The notes beneath the pieces are model-generated. The model was not told where the DNA came from. It did not search any database and was given only the letters and a program-made list of their open reading frames with translations. A DNA stretch of 33,925 bases. Source: an uncultured Acetatifactor sp. GTDB taxonomy: Bacteria; Bacillota; Clostridia; Lachnospirales; Lachnospiraceae. Shown here one piece after another: positions 24,849 through 33,757 of this stretch. The stretch's first letter is position 1. The number at the start of each line of letters is the position of its first letter. A program made the position numbers and the translations under genes. The DNA lies in assembly GCA_947624245.1 (NCBI GenBank), contig CANQJL010000004.1:74272-108196 (forward strand), written 5' to 3'.

Positions 24849-26378
24849 GTGAAAGAGAATATTGTATTGGAAATGAAAAATATCCACAAGGGCTTTCCGG
24901 GAGTAAAGGCTCTGCAGGGAGTGGAGTTCACCCTGCGCGAGGGCGAGATCCATGCGCTGATGGGGGAGAACGGCGCCGGCAAGTCCACGCTGATCAAGGT
25001 GTTGACAGGGGTGTATGAAAAGGACGAGGGCGATATCTTTCTGAAAGGATATGATAAGGCAGTCTCCATACGTTCCCCGCAGGACGCGCAGAGAGTCGGT
25101 ATCAGTACCGTGTATCAGGAGATCACGCTCTGTCCCAATCTCTCCGTGGCCGAGAACATGTACATAGGCCGCACGGCCGGCATGGGACAGAACTGGAAAA
25201 AGATCAATGCCGATGCAGATAAACTGCTTCGGTCTCTTGACATTCCGGCTTCCGCCACCCAGCAGCTTGCAAGCTGCTCCATCGCCGTGCAGCAGATGGT
25301 GGCCATCGCCAGAGCCGTGGATATGGACTGCAAGGTCCTGATTCTTGACGAGCCTACGTCCTCTCTTGATGAGCAGGAGGTAGAAAAGCTGTTCGGGCTG
25401 ATGCGGAACCTGAAGGAGAAGGGCGTGGGAATTATCTTCGTGACCCATTTCCTGGATCAGGTATACGAGGTCTGCGACAGGATCACGGTCCTTCGGGACG
25501 GCAAGCTGGTGGGAGCATACGACATCAAGGACCTTCCCAGAGTGCAGCTGGTGGCAAAGATGCTGGGCAAGGAGCTGGACGACATGTCCGATATCAAGTC
25601 GGAGGGCGCCGTCTACAGCGGAGAGGACGCCGGCACGGCAGTCCTAGAGGCAGAGGGCCTGGTGAGCGACGCAGGAATCAAGCCCTTTGACTTTTATATC
25701 AACAAGGGTGAGGTCAACGGCTTCACGGGCCTGCTGGGATCGGGCAGGAGTGAGTGTGTGCGCGCCATCTTCGGCGCGGACAGGGTAGTCGGCGGAAAGG
25801 TGAAGATGCATGGCAAGGACGTTAAGATCAGCAAGCCCATTCAGGCCATGAAGCACGGAATCGCCTATCTCCCAGAGGACAGAAAGCTGGACGGCATCGT
25901 GGGGGATCTGTCCGTGCGGGACAATATCATTCTGGCACTGCAGACCTTGAAGGGCTTCTTCCGCCCCATCTCCAAGGCGCAGGCGTATAAGTACGCGGAC
26001 GAATACATCAAGCTGCTTGACGTGAAGACTGCTTCCGCGGACACGCCGATCAAGTCCCTGTCCGGCGGAAATCAGCAGAAGGTGATCCTGGCCAGATGGC
26101 TTCTGACGCATCCCGACTATCTGATTCTGGATGAGCCCACCAGAGGTATCGACGTGGGTACTAAGGTGGATATCCAGAAGCTGGTGCTGAAGCTCGCCGG
26201 CGAGGGAATGAGCATCACCTTCATCTCCTCCGAGACGGACGAGATGCTCCGCACCTGCTCCCGGCTTGTAGTCATGAGAGACCGCAAGGTGGTGGGAGAG
26301 CTGTCCGGAGAGCAGTTGACACAGAATATGATTATGAATACAATTGCCGGAGGGAACAGAGACAATGCAGAAAATTGA
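24849..26378 (+). CDS. ytfR: Sugar ABC transporter ATP-binding protein, YtfR-like
   Basis: This 509-residue protein has two fused ATPase domains, as in all CUT2 importers. The first has Walker A GENGAGKST (39-47), Walker B VLILDEPTSSLDE and a degenerate signature LASCSIAVQQM. The second has GLLGSGRSE in place of a classic Walker A, a normal LSGGNQQ signature and LILDEPTRGIDVG. Long stretches match E. coli YtfR better than RbsA: VQQMVAIARAVD, IFVTHFLDQVYEV and LPEDRKLDGIVG. GTG 24849 is chosen because GAGGTG at 24834-24839 is well spaced; the open frame upstream begins inside the terminator. It overlaps the permease gene by 14 nt. Confidence 0.9.
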   Translation: MKENIVLEMKNIHKGFPGVKALQGVEFTLREGEIHALMGENGAGKSTLIKVLTGVYEKDEGDIFLKGYDKAVSIRSPQDAQRVGISTVYQEITLCPNLSVAENMYIGRTAGMGQNWKKINADADKLLRSLDIPASATQQLASCSIAVQQMVAIARAVDMDCKVLILDEPTSSLDEQEVEKLFGLMRNLKEKGVGIIFVTHFLDQVYEVCDRITVLRDGKLVGAYDIKDLPRVQLVAKMLGKELDDMSDIKSEGAVYSGEDAGTAVLEAEGLVSDAGIKPFDFYINKGEVNGFTGLLGSGRSECVRAIFGADRVVGGKVKMHGKDVKISKPIQAMKHGIAYLPEDRKLDGIVGDLSVRDNIILALQTLKGFFRPISKAQAYKYADEYIKLLDVKTASADTPIKSLSGGNQQKVILARWLLTHPDYLILDEPTRGIDVGTKVDIQKLVLKLAGEGMSITFISSETDEMLRTCSRLVVMRDRKVVGELSGEQLTQNMIMNTIAGGNRDNAEN

Positions 26379-27465
26379 GAAAAAGAAAGCAAGTCCTATG
26401 GAAGTAATGAAAAAAATTCTGGGCCGGCAGATCTTTATTCCGATTGCAGCTCTGCTGCTGCTGGTCCTGTTCAACCTGATCGTGGATCCGAGCTTTTTCG
26501 CGGTCGTCATGAAAACGAACAGTGCGGGCAACCCCGTCTTGACAGGCAACCTGATCACCATTCTGGATAACGGGTCCGAGCTGGCCATTCTTGCCATCGG
26601 TATGACGCTGGTGACGGCGGCTGCCGGCGGACAGGATATCAGTGTGGGTGCAGGCATCGCCATCAGCGGAAGCGTGATGCTGCGTGTGCTGTGCGGCACC
26701 AATCCCAAGCCGGAAGCCATACAGGCTCCCATTATCGTGGCCTTTCTGGTAGGCTGTCTGGCAGCAATGCTCTGCGGCGCCTTCAACGGTGCACTGGTGG
26801 CGTATTTTAAGATTCAGCCTATGGTGGCCACGCTGATTCTTTACACGGCGGGGCGTTCCATTGCGGCATGGGTTAACCATAATCAGCTTCCCATCGTTCC
26901 GCCGGGATCTTTTTCCTACTTTGGCGGAGTGATTCCGGGGATTCCTATACCCACGCCGTTCTTCATCGCGATAGGCTGCATGATCCTGATCGCGCTGGTG
27001 CTGAAGTTCACTACCCTCGGCCTGTACACGCAGTCGGTGGGTATCAATGAGAGCTCTTCCAGACTGAACGGTCTGAATCCTATTCTGATCAAGTTCTTGG
27101 CGTTCGTGATTCTGGGAATCTGCGTGGCAGTGGCCGGACTGATCAAGGTGAGCCGGTTCTCCACGATCAACTATTCCGTAATCGCAAAGGATATCGAGAT
27201 GGATGCGATCCTTGCGGTGGCGCTGGGCGGAAACGCTTTGAGCGGCGGTAAATTCAATATTGCGGCATCTATTTTGGGTGCATATGTGATCCAGTTCCTT
27301 ACGACTACGCTCTACAAGTTCAACGTGCGGTCCGACGCGCTGCCGGCGTACAAGGCGGTGGTGGTGATTGTTCTGGTAGTAGCCAGCGCACCGAGAGTGA
27401 GAGAGTACTTGAACGGTCTGAAGAAAAAAATGATTCAGAATCCGAGCAGAAAGGAGGTCGGCTGA
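26365..27465 (+). CDS. ytfT: Sugar ABC transporter permease, YtfT-like
   Basis: This 366-residue protein is the first of two permeases of the importer. It has about nine to ten membrane segments and the CUT2 permease blocks: IGMTLVTAAAGGQDISVGAG, KIQPMVATLILYTAGR, QSVGINESSSRLNG and EMDAILAVALGGNALSGGKFN. The IQPMVATLIL and AVALGG segments resemble E. coli YtfT. ATG 26365 overlaps the ATPase gene by 14 nt with GGAGGG at 26349-26354. The second permease gene begins one base after its stop, so the two are probably made in equal amounts as a heterodimer. Confidence 0.88.
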   Translation: MQKIEKKKASPMEVMKKILGRQIFIPIAALLLLVLFNLIVDPSFFAVVMKTNSAGNPVLTGNLITILDNGSELAILAIGMTLVTAAAGGQDISVGAGIAISGSVMLRVLCGTNPKPEAIQAPIIVAFLVGCLAAMLCGAFNGALVAYFKIQPMVATLILYTAGRSIAAWVNHNQLPIVPPGSFSYFGGVIPGIPIPTPFFIAIGCMILIALVLKFTTLGLYTQSVGINESSSRLNGLNPILIKFLAFVILGICVAVAGLIKVSRFSTINYSVIAKDIEMDAILAVALGGNALSGGKFNIAASILGAYVIQFLTTTLYKFNVRSDALPAYKAVVVIVLVVASAPRVREYLNGLKKKMIQNPSRKEVG

Positions 27466-27466
27466 T

Positions 27467-28525
27467 ATGTCTTCCGAAAAGGCAATGTCCTCAGGTAAAA
27501 AAAGCGGCGGCATATTTCGGAATATGACCGACACGAACCTGCTGCTTACCATTACGATCGTCATCTTTTTTGTAATGTATATCGGTGCAATGATCTTTCA
27601 GGGAGGCGCGTTCTTAAAGCCTCAGGCGTTCCTGAATATTCTGAATTCCCAGGCGGCTCTGATCATTACTGCCTGCGGCATGAGCATCGTGATGATCACC
27701 GGCGGTATCGACATCTCCGTTGGCGGCGTGGTTGCCCTTGTCAGCATGAGCTGTGCGGTGTATCTGGACTTTCAGGGCGGCAACGTCTTCGGGGCGCTGC
27801 TGATCGCCCTCGGCATCGGCCTTGCGTTCGGCATCATTCAGGGCGCGCTGGTGGCGTATCTGGATATTCAGCCCTTTATCGTTACGCTGGCGGGAATGTT
27901 CTTTGCCCGCGGCATGACCACCATCGTGCACACGGAGCCCTTCAACGTGACGAACGAACAGTTCGTGGCGCTGAAGAATACGCGAATCACTATTCCCGGT
28001 CTGGGCTCTATGAGCAAGAACGGTACTTATGTGGACGCTTATATTGAGATCGGCGTGGTGGTCGCTCTGCTCACCGTTGCGATTTTCTTCTGCGTGCTTC
28101 GCTGGACGAAGCTGGGCCGCCGCTTCTATGCGGTGGGCGGCAACAGCCAGAGTGCGCTGATGCTGGGAATCAACGTGAGGCGGACGAAGTTCTATTCTCA
28201 CCTGATATGCGGCCTGCTGGCAGGAATCGGCGGATTTATCTATTTCCTGCACATCGGTTCGGGCTCGCCCTCCCATGCTTCCGGTATGGAGATGAACGCC
28301 ATTGCTTCTTCCATTATCGGCGGCACCATGCTGACGGGCGGTGTGGGCAACATTATCGGCACGCTCTTCGGTGTGCTTTCCCTCAGCACCATTCAGAATA
28401 TTGTGTCCTCCGCAGGTCTGGGCGAGGCGTGGTGGACGGGAATTACCATCGCCGGTATGCTGTGCCTGTTCCTGGTGATCCAGAGTGTCGTTATGGCGCG
28501 CAAAAAGAAGGCATTGAAGTCCTGA
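27467..28525 (+). CDS. yjfF: Sugar ABC transporter permease, YjfF-like
   Basis: This 352-residue protein is the second permease. It shows CUT2 blocks CGMSIVMITGGIDISVGGVV, IQPFIVTLAGMFFARGMTTI and YAVGGNSQSALMLGINVRRTKF, and IGGTMLTGGVGNIIGTLFGV near the C-terminus. The FIVTLAGMFF, GGNSQSA and GGVGNIIGTLFGV segments resemble E. coli YjfF, completing the YtfQ-R-T-YjfF set. ATG 27467 has a perfect AAGGAGGT eight bases upstream. A hairpin terminator follows it. Confidence 0.88.
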   Translation: MSSEKAMSSGKKSGGIFRNMTDTNLLLTITIVIFFVMYIGAMIFQGGAFLKPQAFLNILNSQAALIITACGMSIVMITGGIDISVGGVVALVSMSCAVYLDFQGGNVFGALLIALGIGLAFGIIQGALVAYLDIQPFIVTLAGMFFARGMTTIVHTEPFNVTNEQFVALKNTRITIPGLGSMSKNGTYVDAYIEIGVVVALLTVAIFFCVLRWTKLGRRFYAVGGNSQSALMLGINVRRTKFYSHLICGLLAGIGGFIYFLHIGSGSPSHASGMEMNAIASSIIGGTMLTGGVGNIIGTLFGVLSLSTIQNIVSSAGLGEAWWTGITIAGMLCLFLVIQSVVMARKKKALKS

Positions 28526-28545
28526 ACAGATCTGTGTAAATAGAG

Positions 28546-28579
28546 ACAGCGGCCGCAAGCACTGCGGCTGCTGTTCTTT
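28546..28579 (+). terminator. Terminator of the sugar importer operon
   Basis: ACAGCGGCCGCA (28546-28557) pairs with TGCGGCTGCTGT (28563-28574), with one G-T pair and a 5-nt loop, followed by TTCTTTC. The T tract is short, so some read-through into the chemotaxis gene is possible. Confidence 0.65.
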
Positions 28580-28625
28580 CAAAATTTCCAGAAGTAATCA
28601 GTGAGGCTGCGGCCGGGAGGGTTCG

Positions 28626-30293
28626 ATGAAAAAGAACAACGCAAAGTTCAGCCTGTTTGGAATATTGATAATACTTTCCCTGATCCCGTTGGTATTATCG
28701 ATCGGAATCATCAGTGGCATATCACTGTATATTACCAACCGCAATATGGAAGATGCCGCAAAGGATACGCTCTATATTGTGGCGAACAATCTGGCGAGCT
28801 ACTGCGAGGAACGCCAGATCACCGCTGTCAGTGCGGAGCAGTACATGGGCTACCTTGACAGCCTGAAGGATCGGAATATCGAGATGGCAATTATGCTGGA
28901 CGGTGTTCCCAGCGCTACTTCCATTCGGAATAAGAACGAATACAGGATTCGGGAGATTGAATTTGAAAAGGATATCGTTGCCGACAAAGAAGAGATCCAG
29001 AACGGGTATTACGACGACTATGTATTGATCGACGACCAGGTGTATTACGCCTACTACATGCCCATCCGGAGAGACGGAGAGATCATCGGTATGGCGTTCG
29101 CAGGACAGCTGCGGGAGCATGTGACCGGCACTACGCACAGCATTGTCGTTACCTTTGTGACCCTTGCCGTCCTTTTGATCGTGATCTTTGCCGCGACGGT
29201 ATTTATTTTCAGCAGAGGTCTCGCGCGGTCCATCAATGTGATCGGGAAGAATGTGGACGCGCTGTCCCGAGGAGATCTAAAGAAGCAGAAGGAAGGCCGC
29301 AGCGCGGTGCGGGAGATGGATTCCCTGCTGACTGCCACAGGTTCCATGCAGGAAAATCTGTCGGAGACCATCGGCAAGGTGAAGGATATCTCTCAGAAGC
29401 TGGCGGAAAATGTCTCCGACACTGCCAAGCTCAGCCTAAGCAGTGCCGAGAGGGCGAGACAGATCACTTCCGTGATTGAGGCGCAGGCGGCGTCTACCGA
29501 GGAGATGTCCGAGGACGTGCAGGATATCAGCGCCCGAATGATGGAGATCGGGGACTGCGTCAACGAGATATCGGACAATGTGGAGAATCTCACCGGCAGC
29601 TCGGAGAATATGCAGCTTACCAACAATGAAGCAAAGAGGAACATGAATGTCATTTTGGAGAACAGTCAGAAGTCGGTGAAAGCCGTCAACGATATTTCCA
29701 ATCAGATCGGACAGACCAACGATGTGATCCAGCAGATCCACACGGCGGTGGAGCTCATTCTGGCCATGTCGGAACAGACCAATCTCCTGAGCCTGAACGC
29801 CTCCATTGAGGCGGCAAGGGCCGGCGAGGGCGGAAGAGGCTTTGCGGTAGTTGCGGAGGAAATCAGACGTCTCTCGGAGCAGAGTGCGGACGGAGCCGAG
29901 ATGATCAAAAATCTGGCGGGAGAGATCACGGAGAAGTCGCAGCAGTCGGTAGAACTGGCAAATAAGGTGTCGGAACTGATCCGAATGGAGCAGGAGAGCG
30001 TTGCAAAGACACAGCAGAAATACGAGGAGCTCAGCAGCGCGATTGACGGGTCCGTGGCGGATATCCGTTCCATTGCGGAGAGGACCGAGAACCTTGCCTC
30101 CTACAAGGAGAGAGTCATCGATAAGGTGCAGGCGCTGAAGACGGTCAGCGTTGAAAATGCCGAGGGCAGCAAAGAGGTCAACGACAATATCCGCGAGATC
30201 ATAGCGGAGGTGGGCGAAGTCAGCGACAACTGCGAGAAGATCGATGATATGGCCGGCGTTCTGAAGGAATCGGTGTCCTTTTTCAACAACTGA
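28626..30293 (+). CDS. Methyl-accepting chemotaxis protein with single Cache-type sensor domain
   Basis: This 555-residue transducer has membrane segment 1 at about residues 8-33 and an extracytoplasmic domain at about 34-155. That domain ends in the Cache-like pattern [25 protein letters not shown]. Membrane segment 2 (about 168-195), a HAMP linker and a long cytoplasmic coiled coil follow. The kinase-control tip is [20 protein letters not shown] and then [15 protein letters not shown]. It signals through CheW/CheA to flagella or another output, so the organism is probably motile or uses a chemosensory array. No other chemotaxis gene is present. ATG 28626 has GGGAGGG just upstream. Placement behind the importer suggests a sugar-related ligand, which is inference. 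Confidence 0.93.
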   Translation: MKKNNAKFSLFGILIILSLIPLVLSIGIISGISLYITNRNMEDAAKDTLYIVANNLASYCEERQITAVSAEQYMGYLDSLKDRNIEMAIMLDGVPSATSIRNKNEYRIREIEFEKDIVADKEEIQNGYYDDYVLIDDQVYYAYYMPIRRDGEIIGMAFAGQLREHVTGTTHSIVVTFVTLAVLLIVIFAATVFIFSRGLARSINVIGKNVDALSRGDLKKQKEGRSAVREMDSLLTATGSMQENLSETIGKVKDISQKLAENVSDTAKLSLSSAERARQITSVIEAQAASTEEMSEDVQDISARMMEIGDCVNEISDNVENLTGSSENMQLTNNEAKRNMNVILENSQKSVKAVNDISNQIGQTNDVIQQIHTAVELILAMSEQTNLLSLNASIEAARAGEGGRGFAVVAEEIRRLSEQSADGAEMIKNLAGEITEKSQQSVELANKVSELIRMEQESVAKTQQKYEELSSAIDGSVADIRSIAERTENLASYKERVIDKVQALKTVSVENAEGSKEVNDNIREIIAEVGEVSDNCEKIDDMAGVLKESVSFFNN

Positions 30294-30303
30294 CGAAAGT
30301 TTG

Positions 30304-30345
30304 CTGCGGGCGCTTCGCAGGTGTGCGAAGGCCCGCAGTTTTTTT
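30304..30345 (+). terminator. Terminator of the chemotaxis receptor gene
   Basis: CTGCGGGC (30304-30311) pairs with GCCCGCAG (30331-30338), and CTTCGCA (30313-30319) pairs with TGCGAAG (30324-30330), leaving one bulged G and a GGTG loop. Seven T follow (30339-30345). Confidence 0.93.
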
Positions 30346-30361
30346 ATGGCGGAATATCAGA

Positions 30362-31180
30362 TCAAAGGCGGATAAATTCCGCGTTTCGCTTTTCAAAGAC
30401 GGTATAATAACGAAAACCGCATTCCTGTAGTACTCTTGAGACACGGTCAAAGTGCCCGGCCACATTTTCCGGCACATGGGCGTCGGAGCCTACCGTGATA
30501 ATCTCGCCCCCCAGCTCCCGATAACGCTTCAGGATATCCGTGCAGGGGTGCAGGTCCCGCATTCCTTCGGTCAGCCCGCCGGTATTTACCTCCAGCCCTT
30601 TCTCCTTCTCAATCAGCGTTTTCAGAATCTCATCGATGAGATCCCGATACTTTTCGTAGGAGTATTCCCGATCCGCGTTGGGGCCGTAGCGCACCACGTA
30701 ATCCAGATGACCGTATACGTCGAAGCAGGTAAATTTTTTTACATTCTCGAGAACGGATTCAAAGTATTCCCGATAGGCGGCTTCCTCCGTGCGGCCCTCA
30801 TAAAAATCCGGATAATAGGGGTCTTTGCCGTGACAGATGTGGGAGGATCCGATGATAAAATCGAACTCGTAGGACTTGGCATACACGGAGGCAGGGCGCA
30901 GGATCTGCGCCTGCAGCCCGAGCTCCACGCCGAACAACAGGCGTATCCTTCCTGCATATTTTTCCTTTAGCCGTGCCAGATCATAGAGATAGGAATCTGT
31001 GTTCAGCAAAAAGAGATCCGCCGGTTCCTCGGGCCGTGCGGGAAAATCTATGTCATGGTGCTCCGTAAAGCACATGGTCTGAAGACCCTTTTCTATGCCC
31101 CGCAGAATCATCTGCTCCATGGGCGTGTCGGAATCTCCCGAATGGGAGGAGTGTAAATGGCAGTCTGCTGTGATAGGCAT
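30362..31180 (-). CDS. hisJ: Histidinol-phosphatase, PHP family (HisJ-like)
   Basis: This 272-residue enzyme belongs to the PHP metallo-phosphoesterases and probably removes phosphate from L-histidinol phosphate. The metal-binding motifs appear in order: DCHLHSSHS, FTEHHDID, GVELGL, IGSSHICHG, GHLDYVVRYG and VGSDAH. The start at 31180 has AAAGGAG seven bases upstream. The longer frame from 31225 is excluded because it begins inside the predicted -10 of its promoter. No other histidine genes are nearby. A different phosphomonoester substrate is possible, since PHP enzymes of this type vary. Confidence 0.88.
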   Translation of the reverse strand: MPITADCHLHSSHSGDSDTPMEQMILRGIEKGLQTMCFTEHHDIDFPARPEEPADLFLLNTDSYLYDLARLKEKYAGRIRLLFGVELGLQAQILRPASVYAKSYEFDFIIGSSHICHGKDPYYPDFYEGRTEEAAYREYFESVLENVKKFTCFDVYGHLDYVVRYGPNADREYSYEKYRDLIDEILKTLIEKEKGLEVNTGGLTEGMRDLHPCTDILKRYRELGGEIITVGSDAHVPENVAGHFDRVSRVLQECGFRYYTVFEKRNAEFIRL

Positions 31181-31220
31181 GATTGACTCCTTTCTGTAGA
31201 TAAATTGTGATAGTATAATC

Positions 31221-31250
31221 ATCATATCACATTTATAAAGAATCTGTAAA
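31221..31250 (-). promoter_or_regulatory. Sigma-A-type promoter of hisJ
   Basis: On the minus strand TTTACA (31250-31245) and TATGAT (31226-31221) have an 18-bp spacer and a TGn extended -10. An inverted repeat GTGATA (31207-31212) / TATCAC (31225-31230) overlaps the -10 and predicted start and may be an operator. Confidence 0.6.
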
Positions 31251-31286
31251 TTTTTTGGACAAACGGCAATTTTTTTTATTTACATC

Positions 31287-31315
31287 TTGAATTATACAGG
31301 GAAATTATGTAAAAT
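31287..31315 (+). promoter_or_regulatory. Sigma-A-type promoter of gapA
   Basis: TTGAAT (31287-31292) and TAAAAT (31310-31315) are 17 bp apart. The predicted leader is about 79 nt. It contains an inverted repeat TGACA-TGCG-TGTCA (31343-31356), a possible operator. A second TTGACA at 31334-31339 lacks a matching -10. Confidence 0.6.
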
Positions 31316-31400
31316 ATCATTGCTGATAAAATTTTGACAATCTGACATGCGTGTCACGAATGCCAAAATATAAAAAAATAAATTTTAGGAGGGAACTAAA

Positions 31401-32414
31401 ATGGCAGTAAGAGTAGCAATCAACGGTTTTGGCCGTATCGGCCGTCTGGCTTTCAGACAGATGTTTGACGCAGAGGGATATGAGGTAGTTGCAATCAACG
31501 ACCTGACAAGCCCTGACATGCTGGCACATCTGCTGAAGTATGACACCGCGCAGGGCAGATACAAATATGCCGATAAGGTCGAGGCCGGCGAGGATTCCAT
31601 TACCGTAAACGGCAAGAAGATCACCATCTACAAAGAGGCAGACGCTTCCAAGCTTCCTTGGGGCGAGCTGAAGGTAGACGTTGTTCTGGAGTGTACCGGT
31701 TTCTATACCTCCAAGGACAAGGCAAGCGCACATATCACCGCAGGCGCACGCAAGGTCGTTATCTCCGCTCCTGCAGGCAATGATCTTCCTACCATCGTTT
31801 ACAATGTGAACCACAACACCCTGAAGCCCGAGGATACCGTTATCTCCGCAGCTTCCTGCACCACCAACTGCCTGGCTCCCATGGCTAAGGCTCTGAATGA
31901 TCTGAGACCTATCATGAGCGGTATCATGACCACCGTACATGCTTACACCGGCGACCAGATGATTCTGGACGGACCTCAGAGAAAGGGCGACAAGAGAAGA
32001 AGCCGTGCAGGCGCTCAGAACATCGTTCCCAACTCCACCGGTGCAGCGAAGGCAATCGGTCTGGTTATCCCTGAGCTGAACGGCAAGCTGATCGGTTCCG
32101 CACAGCGTGTTCCTACCCCTACCGGTTCAACCACGATTCTGGTAGCAGTAGTGAAGGGCGCAGTTACCAAGGATGAGATCAATGCAGCCATGAAGGCAGC
32201 TTCCACCGAGTCCTTCGGATACAACACCGACGAGATCGTATCCTCCGATATCATCGGAAGCACCTACGGCTCCATCTTTGATGCGACCCAGACCATGGTA
32301 GCTCCCATGGAGGACGGCAATACTCAGGTACAGGTAGTTTCCTGGTATGACAACGAGAACAGCTACACCTCTCAGATGGTTCGTACCATTAAGTACTTCA
32401 GCGAGCTTGGCTAA
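31401..32414 (+). CDS. gapA: Glyceraldehyde-3-phosphate dehydrogenase, type I
   Basis: This 337-residue glycolytic enzyme oxidises glyceraldehyde-3-phosphate with NAD and phosphate. The NAD-binding start is [16 protein letters not shown]. The catalytic cysteine is C153 in [12 protein letters not shown]. The block [32 protein letters not shown] and the final [13 protein letters not shown] are typical. ATG 31401 has AGGAGGG seven bases upstream. Codon use is biased, as expected for a highly expressed gene. It has its own promoter and a strong terminator, with pgk 119 bp downstream, so pgk is transcribed by read-through or from a promoter I could not find. Confidence 0.97.
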   Translation: MAVRVAINGFGRIGRLAFRQMFDAEGYEVVAINDLTSPDMLAHLLKYDTAQGRYKYADKVEAGEDSITVNGKKITIYKEADASKLPWGELKVDVVLECTGFYTSKDKASAHITAGARKVVISAPAGNDLPTIVYNVNHNTLKPEDTVISAASCTTNCLAPMAKALNDLRPIMSGIMTTVHAYTGDQMILDGPQRKGDKRRSRAGAQNIVPNSTGAAKAIGLVIPELNGKLIGSAQRVPTPTGSTTILVAVVKGAVTKDEINAAMKAASTESFGYNTDEIVSSDIIGSTYGSIFDATQTMVAPMEDGNTQVQVVSWYDNENSYTSQMVRTIKYFSELG

Positions 32415-32438
32415 GCCGTAAGAAACCAAGGCCTATAG

Positions 32439-32468
32439 AAGGTCCGGTCCTAGGACCGGACCTTTTTT
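32439..32468 (+). terminator. Terminator of gapA
   Basis: AAGGTCCGGTCC (32439-32450) pairs perfectly with GGACCGGACCTT (32453-32464) over a 2-nt gap, followed by T to 32468. A strong intrinsic terminator. Confidence 0.92.
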
Positions 32469-32533
32469 GAATTTTGAATCAATAAAAAGGAATGAATAAA
32501 AAGCTGCCGGAGCGCAGCGGAAAGAGGAATGAA

Positions 32534-33757
32534 ATGGGTTTGAACAAGAAATCTGTTGACGACATTAACGCAAAGGGAAAGAGAGTGCTGGTGAGATGCG
32601 ACTTCAACGTTCCCTTAAAGAACGGCGAGATCACTGACGAGACCCGTATCGTGGCAGCGCTTCCCACCATTAAAAAGCTGCTGAACGACGGCGGCAAGGT
32701 GATTCTCTGCTCCCATCTGGGCAAGGTAAAGAACGGCCCCAACGAGGGAGAGTCTCTGGCTCCCGTGGCGAAGAGACTGTCCGAGAAGCTGGGTAAGGAA
32801 GTAGTGTTCGTAAGCGATTACAACGTGACCGGCGAGGCGGCTTCCAAGGCTGTGGAAAATATGAAGGAGGGCGATGTTGTCCTGCTTCAGAACACCCGTT
32901 TCCGCGGCGCTGAGGAGACCAAGAACGGCGAGCAGTTCAGCAAAGAGCTGGCAGACCTTGCGGATCTGTATGTATGCGATGCATTCGGTTCCTCCCACAG
33001 AGCGCACGCTTCCGTTGAGGGCGTTACCAAGTTCATCACCGCAAAGGGCGGCGAGAACGCAGTGGGCTACCTGATGCAGAAGGAGATCAACTTCCTGGGA
33101 AATGCAGTGGAGAATCCCGTGAGACCCTTCGTGGCTATTCTGGGCGGCGCAAAGGTTGCGGACAAGCTGAACGTTATCTCCAACCTGCTCGAGAAGTGTG
33201 ACACTCTGATCATCGGCGGCGGTATGGCATATACCTTCCTGAAGGCTCAGGGCATGGAAGTGGGTAATTCTCTGGTAGACGACGAGAAGATCGACTACTG
33301 CAAGGAGATGATGGATAAGGCGCAGAAGCTTGGCAAGAAGCTGCTTCTTCCTATCGATACCACCATCGCAAAGAGCTTCCCCGATCCCATCGACGGACCT
33401 GTGGAAATCTCCTATGTGGACGTAGACAAGATTCCTGCGGATATGGAGGGCCTGGACATCGGTCCCAAGACACAGGAGCTCTTCGCAGATGCCGTGAAGT
33501 CCGCTAAGACCGTAGTTTGGAACGGGCCCATGGGCGTGTTCGAGAATCCTACTCTGGCAGCCGGCACTATTGCAGTGGCAAAGGCTCTGGCAGAGACCGA
33601 CGCCACCACGATTATCGGCGGCGGTGATTCCGCAGCGGCAGTGAACCAGCTCGGCTTCGGCGACAAGATGAGCCACATTTCCACCGGCGGCGGCGCATCT
33701 CTCGAGTTCCTGGAGGGCAAGGTGCTTCCCGGCGTTGCGGCAGCAGACGATAAGTAA
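32534..33757 (+). CDS. pgk: Phosphoglycerate kinase
   Basis: This 407-residue glycolytic enzyme transfers phosphate from 1,3-bisphosphoglycerate to ADP. The N-terminal substrate domain shows [12 protein letters not shown] and [10 protein letters not shown]. The middle has [14 protein letters not shown], and the C-terminal nucleotide domain has WNGPMGVFE and GGGDSAAAV with [18 protein letters not shown] 32534 has GAGG six bases upstream and gives a normal N-terminus; ATG 32492 would add 14 unconserved residues. The end, VAAADDK and stop, is the sequence reused in the tandem repeat that follows. Confidence 0.96.
   Translation: MGLNKKSVDDINAKGKRVLVRCDFNVPLKNGEITDETRIVAALPTIKKLLNDGGKVILCSHLGKVKNGPNEGESLAPVAKRLSEKLGKEVVFVSDYNVTGEAASKAVENMKEGDVVLLQNTRFRGAEETKNGEQFSKELADLADLYVCDAFGSSHRAHASVEGVTKFITAKGGENAVGYLMQKEINFLGNAVENPVRPFVAILGGAKVADKLNVISNLLEKCDTLIIGGGMAYTFLKAQGMEVGNSLVDDEKIDYCKEMMDKAQKLGKKLLLPIDTTIAKSFPDPIDGPVEISYVDVDKIPADMEGLDIGPKTQELFADAVKSAKTVVWNGPMGVFENPTLAAGTIAVAKALAETDATTIIGGGDSAAAVNQLGFGDKMSHISTGGGASLEFLEGKVLPGVAAADDK

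Noticed and set aside
23744..25069. 441-codon open frame on the minus strand across ytfQ and the start of ytfR
   Set aside because: It spans a terminator and two real genes on the other strand, and its product resembles no protein; a shadow frame.
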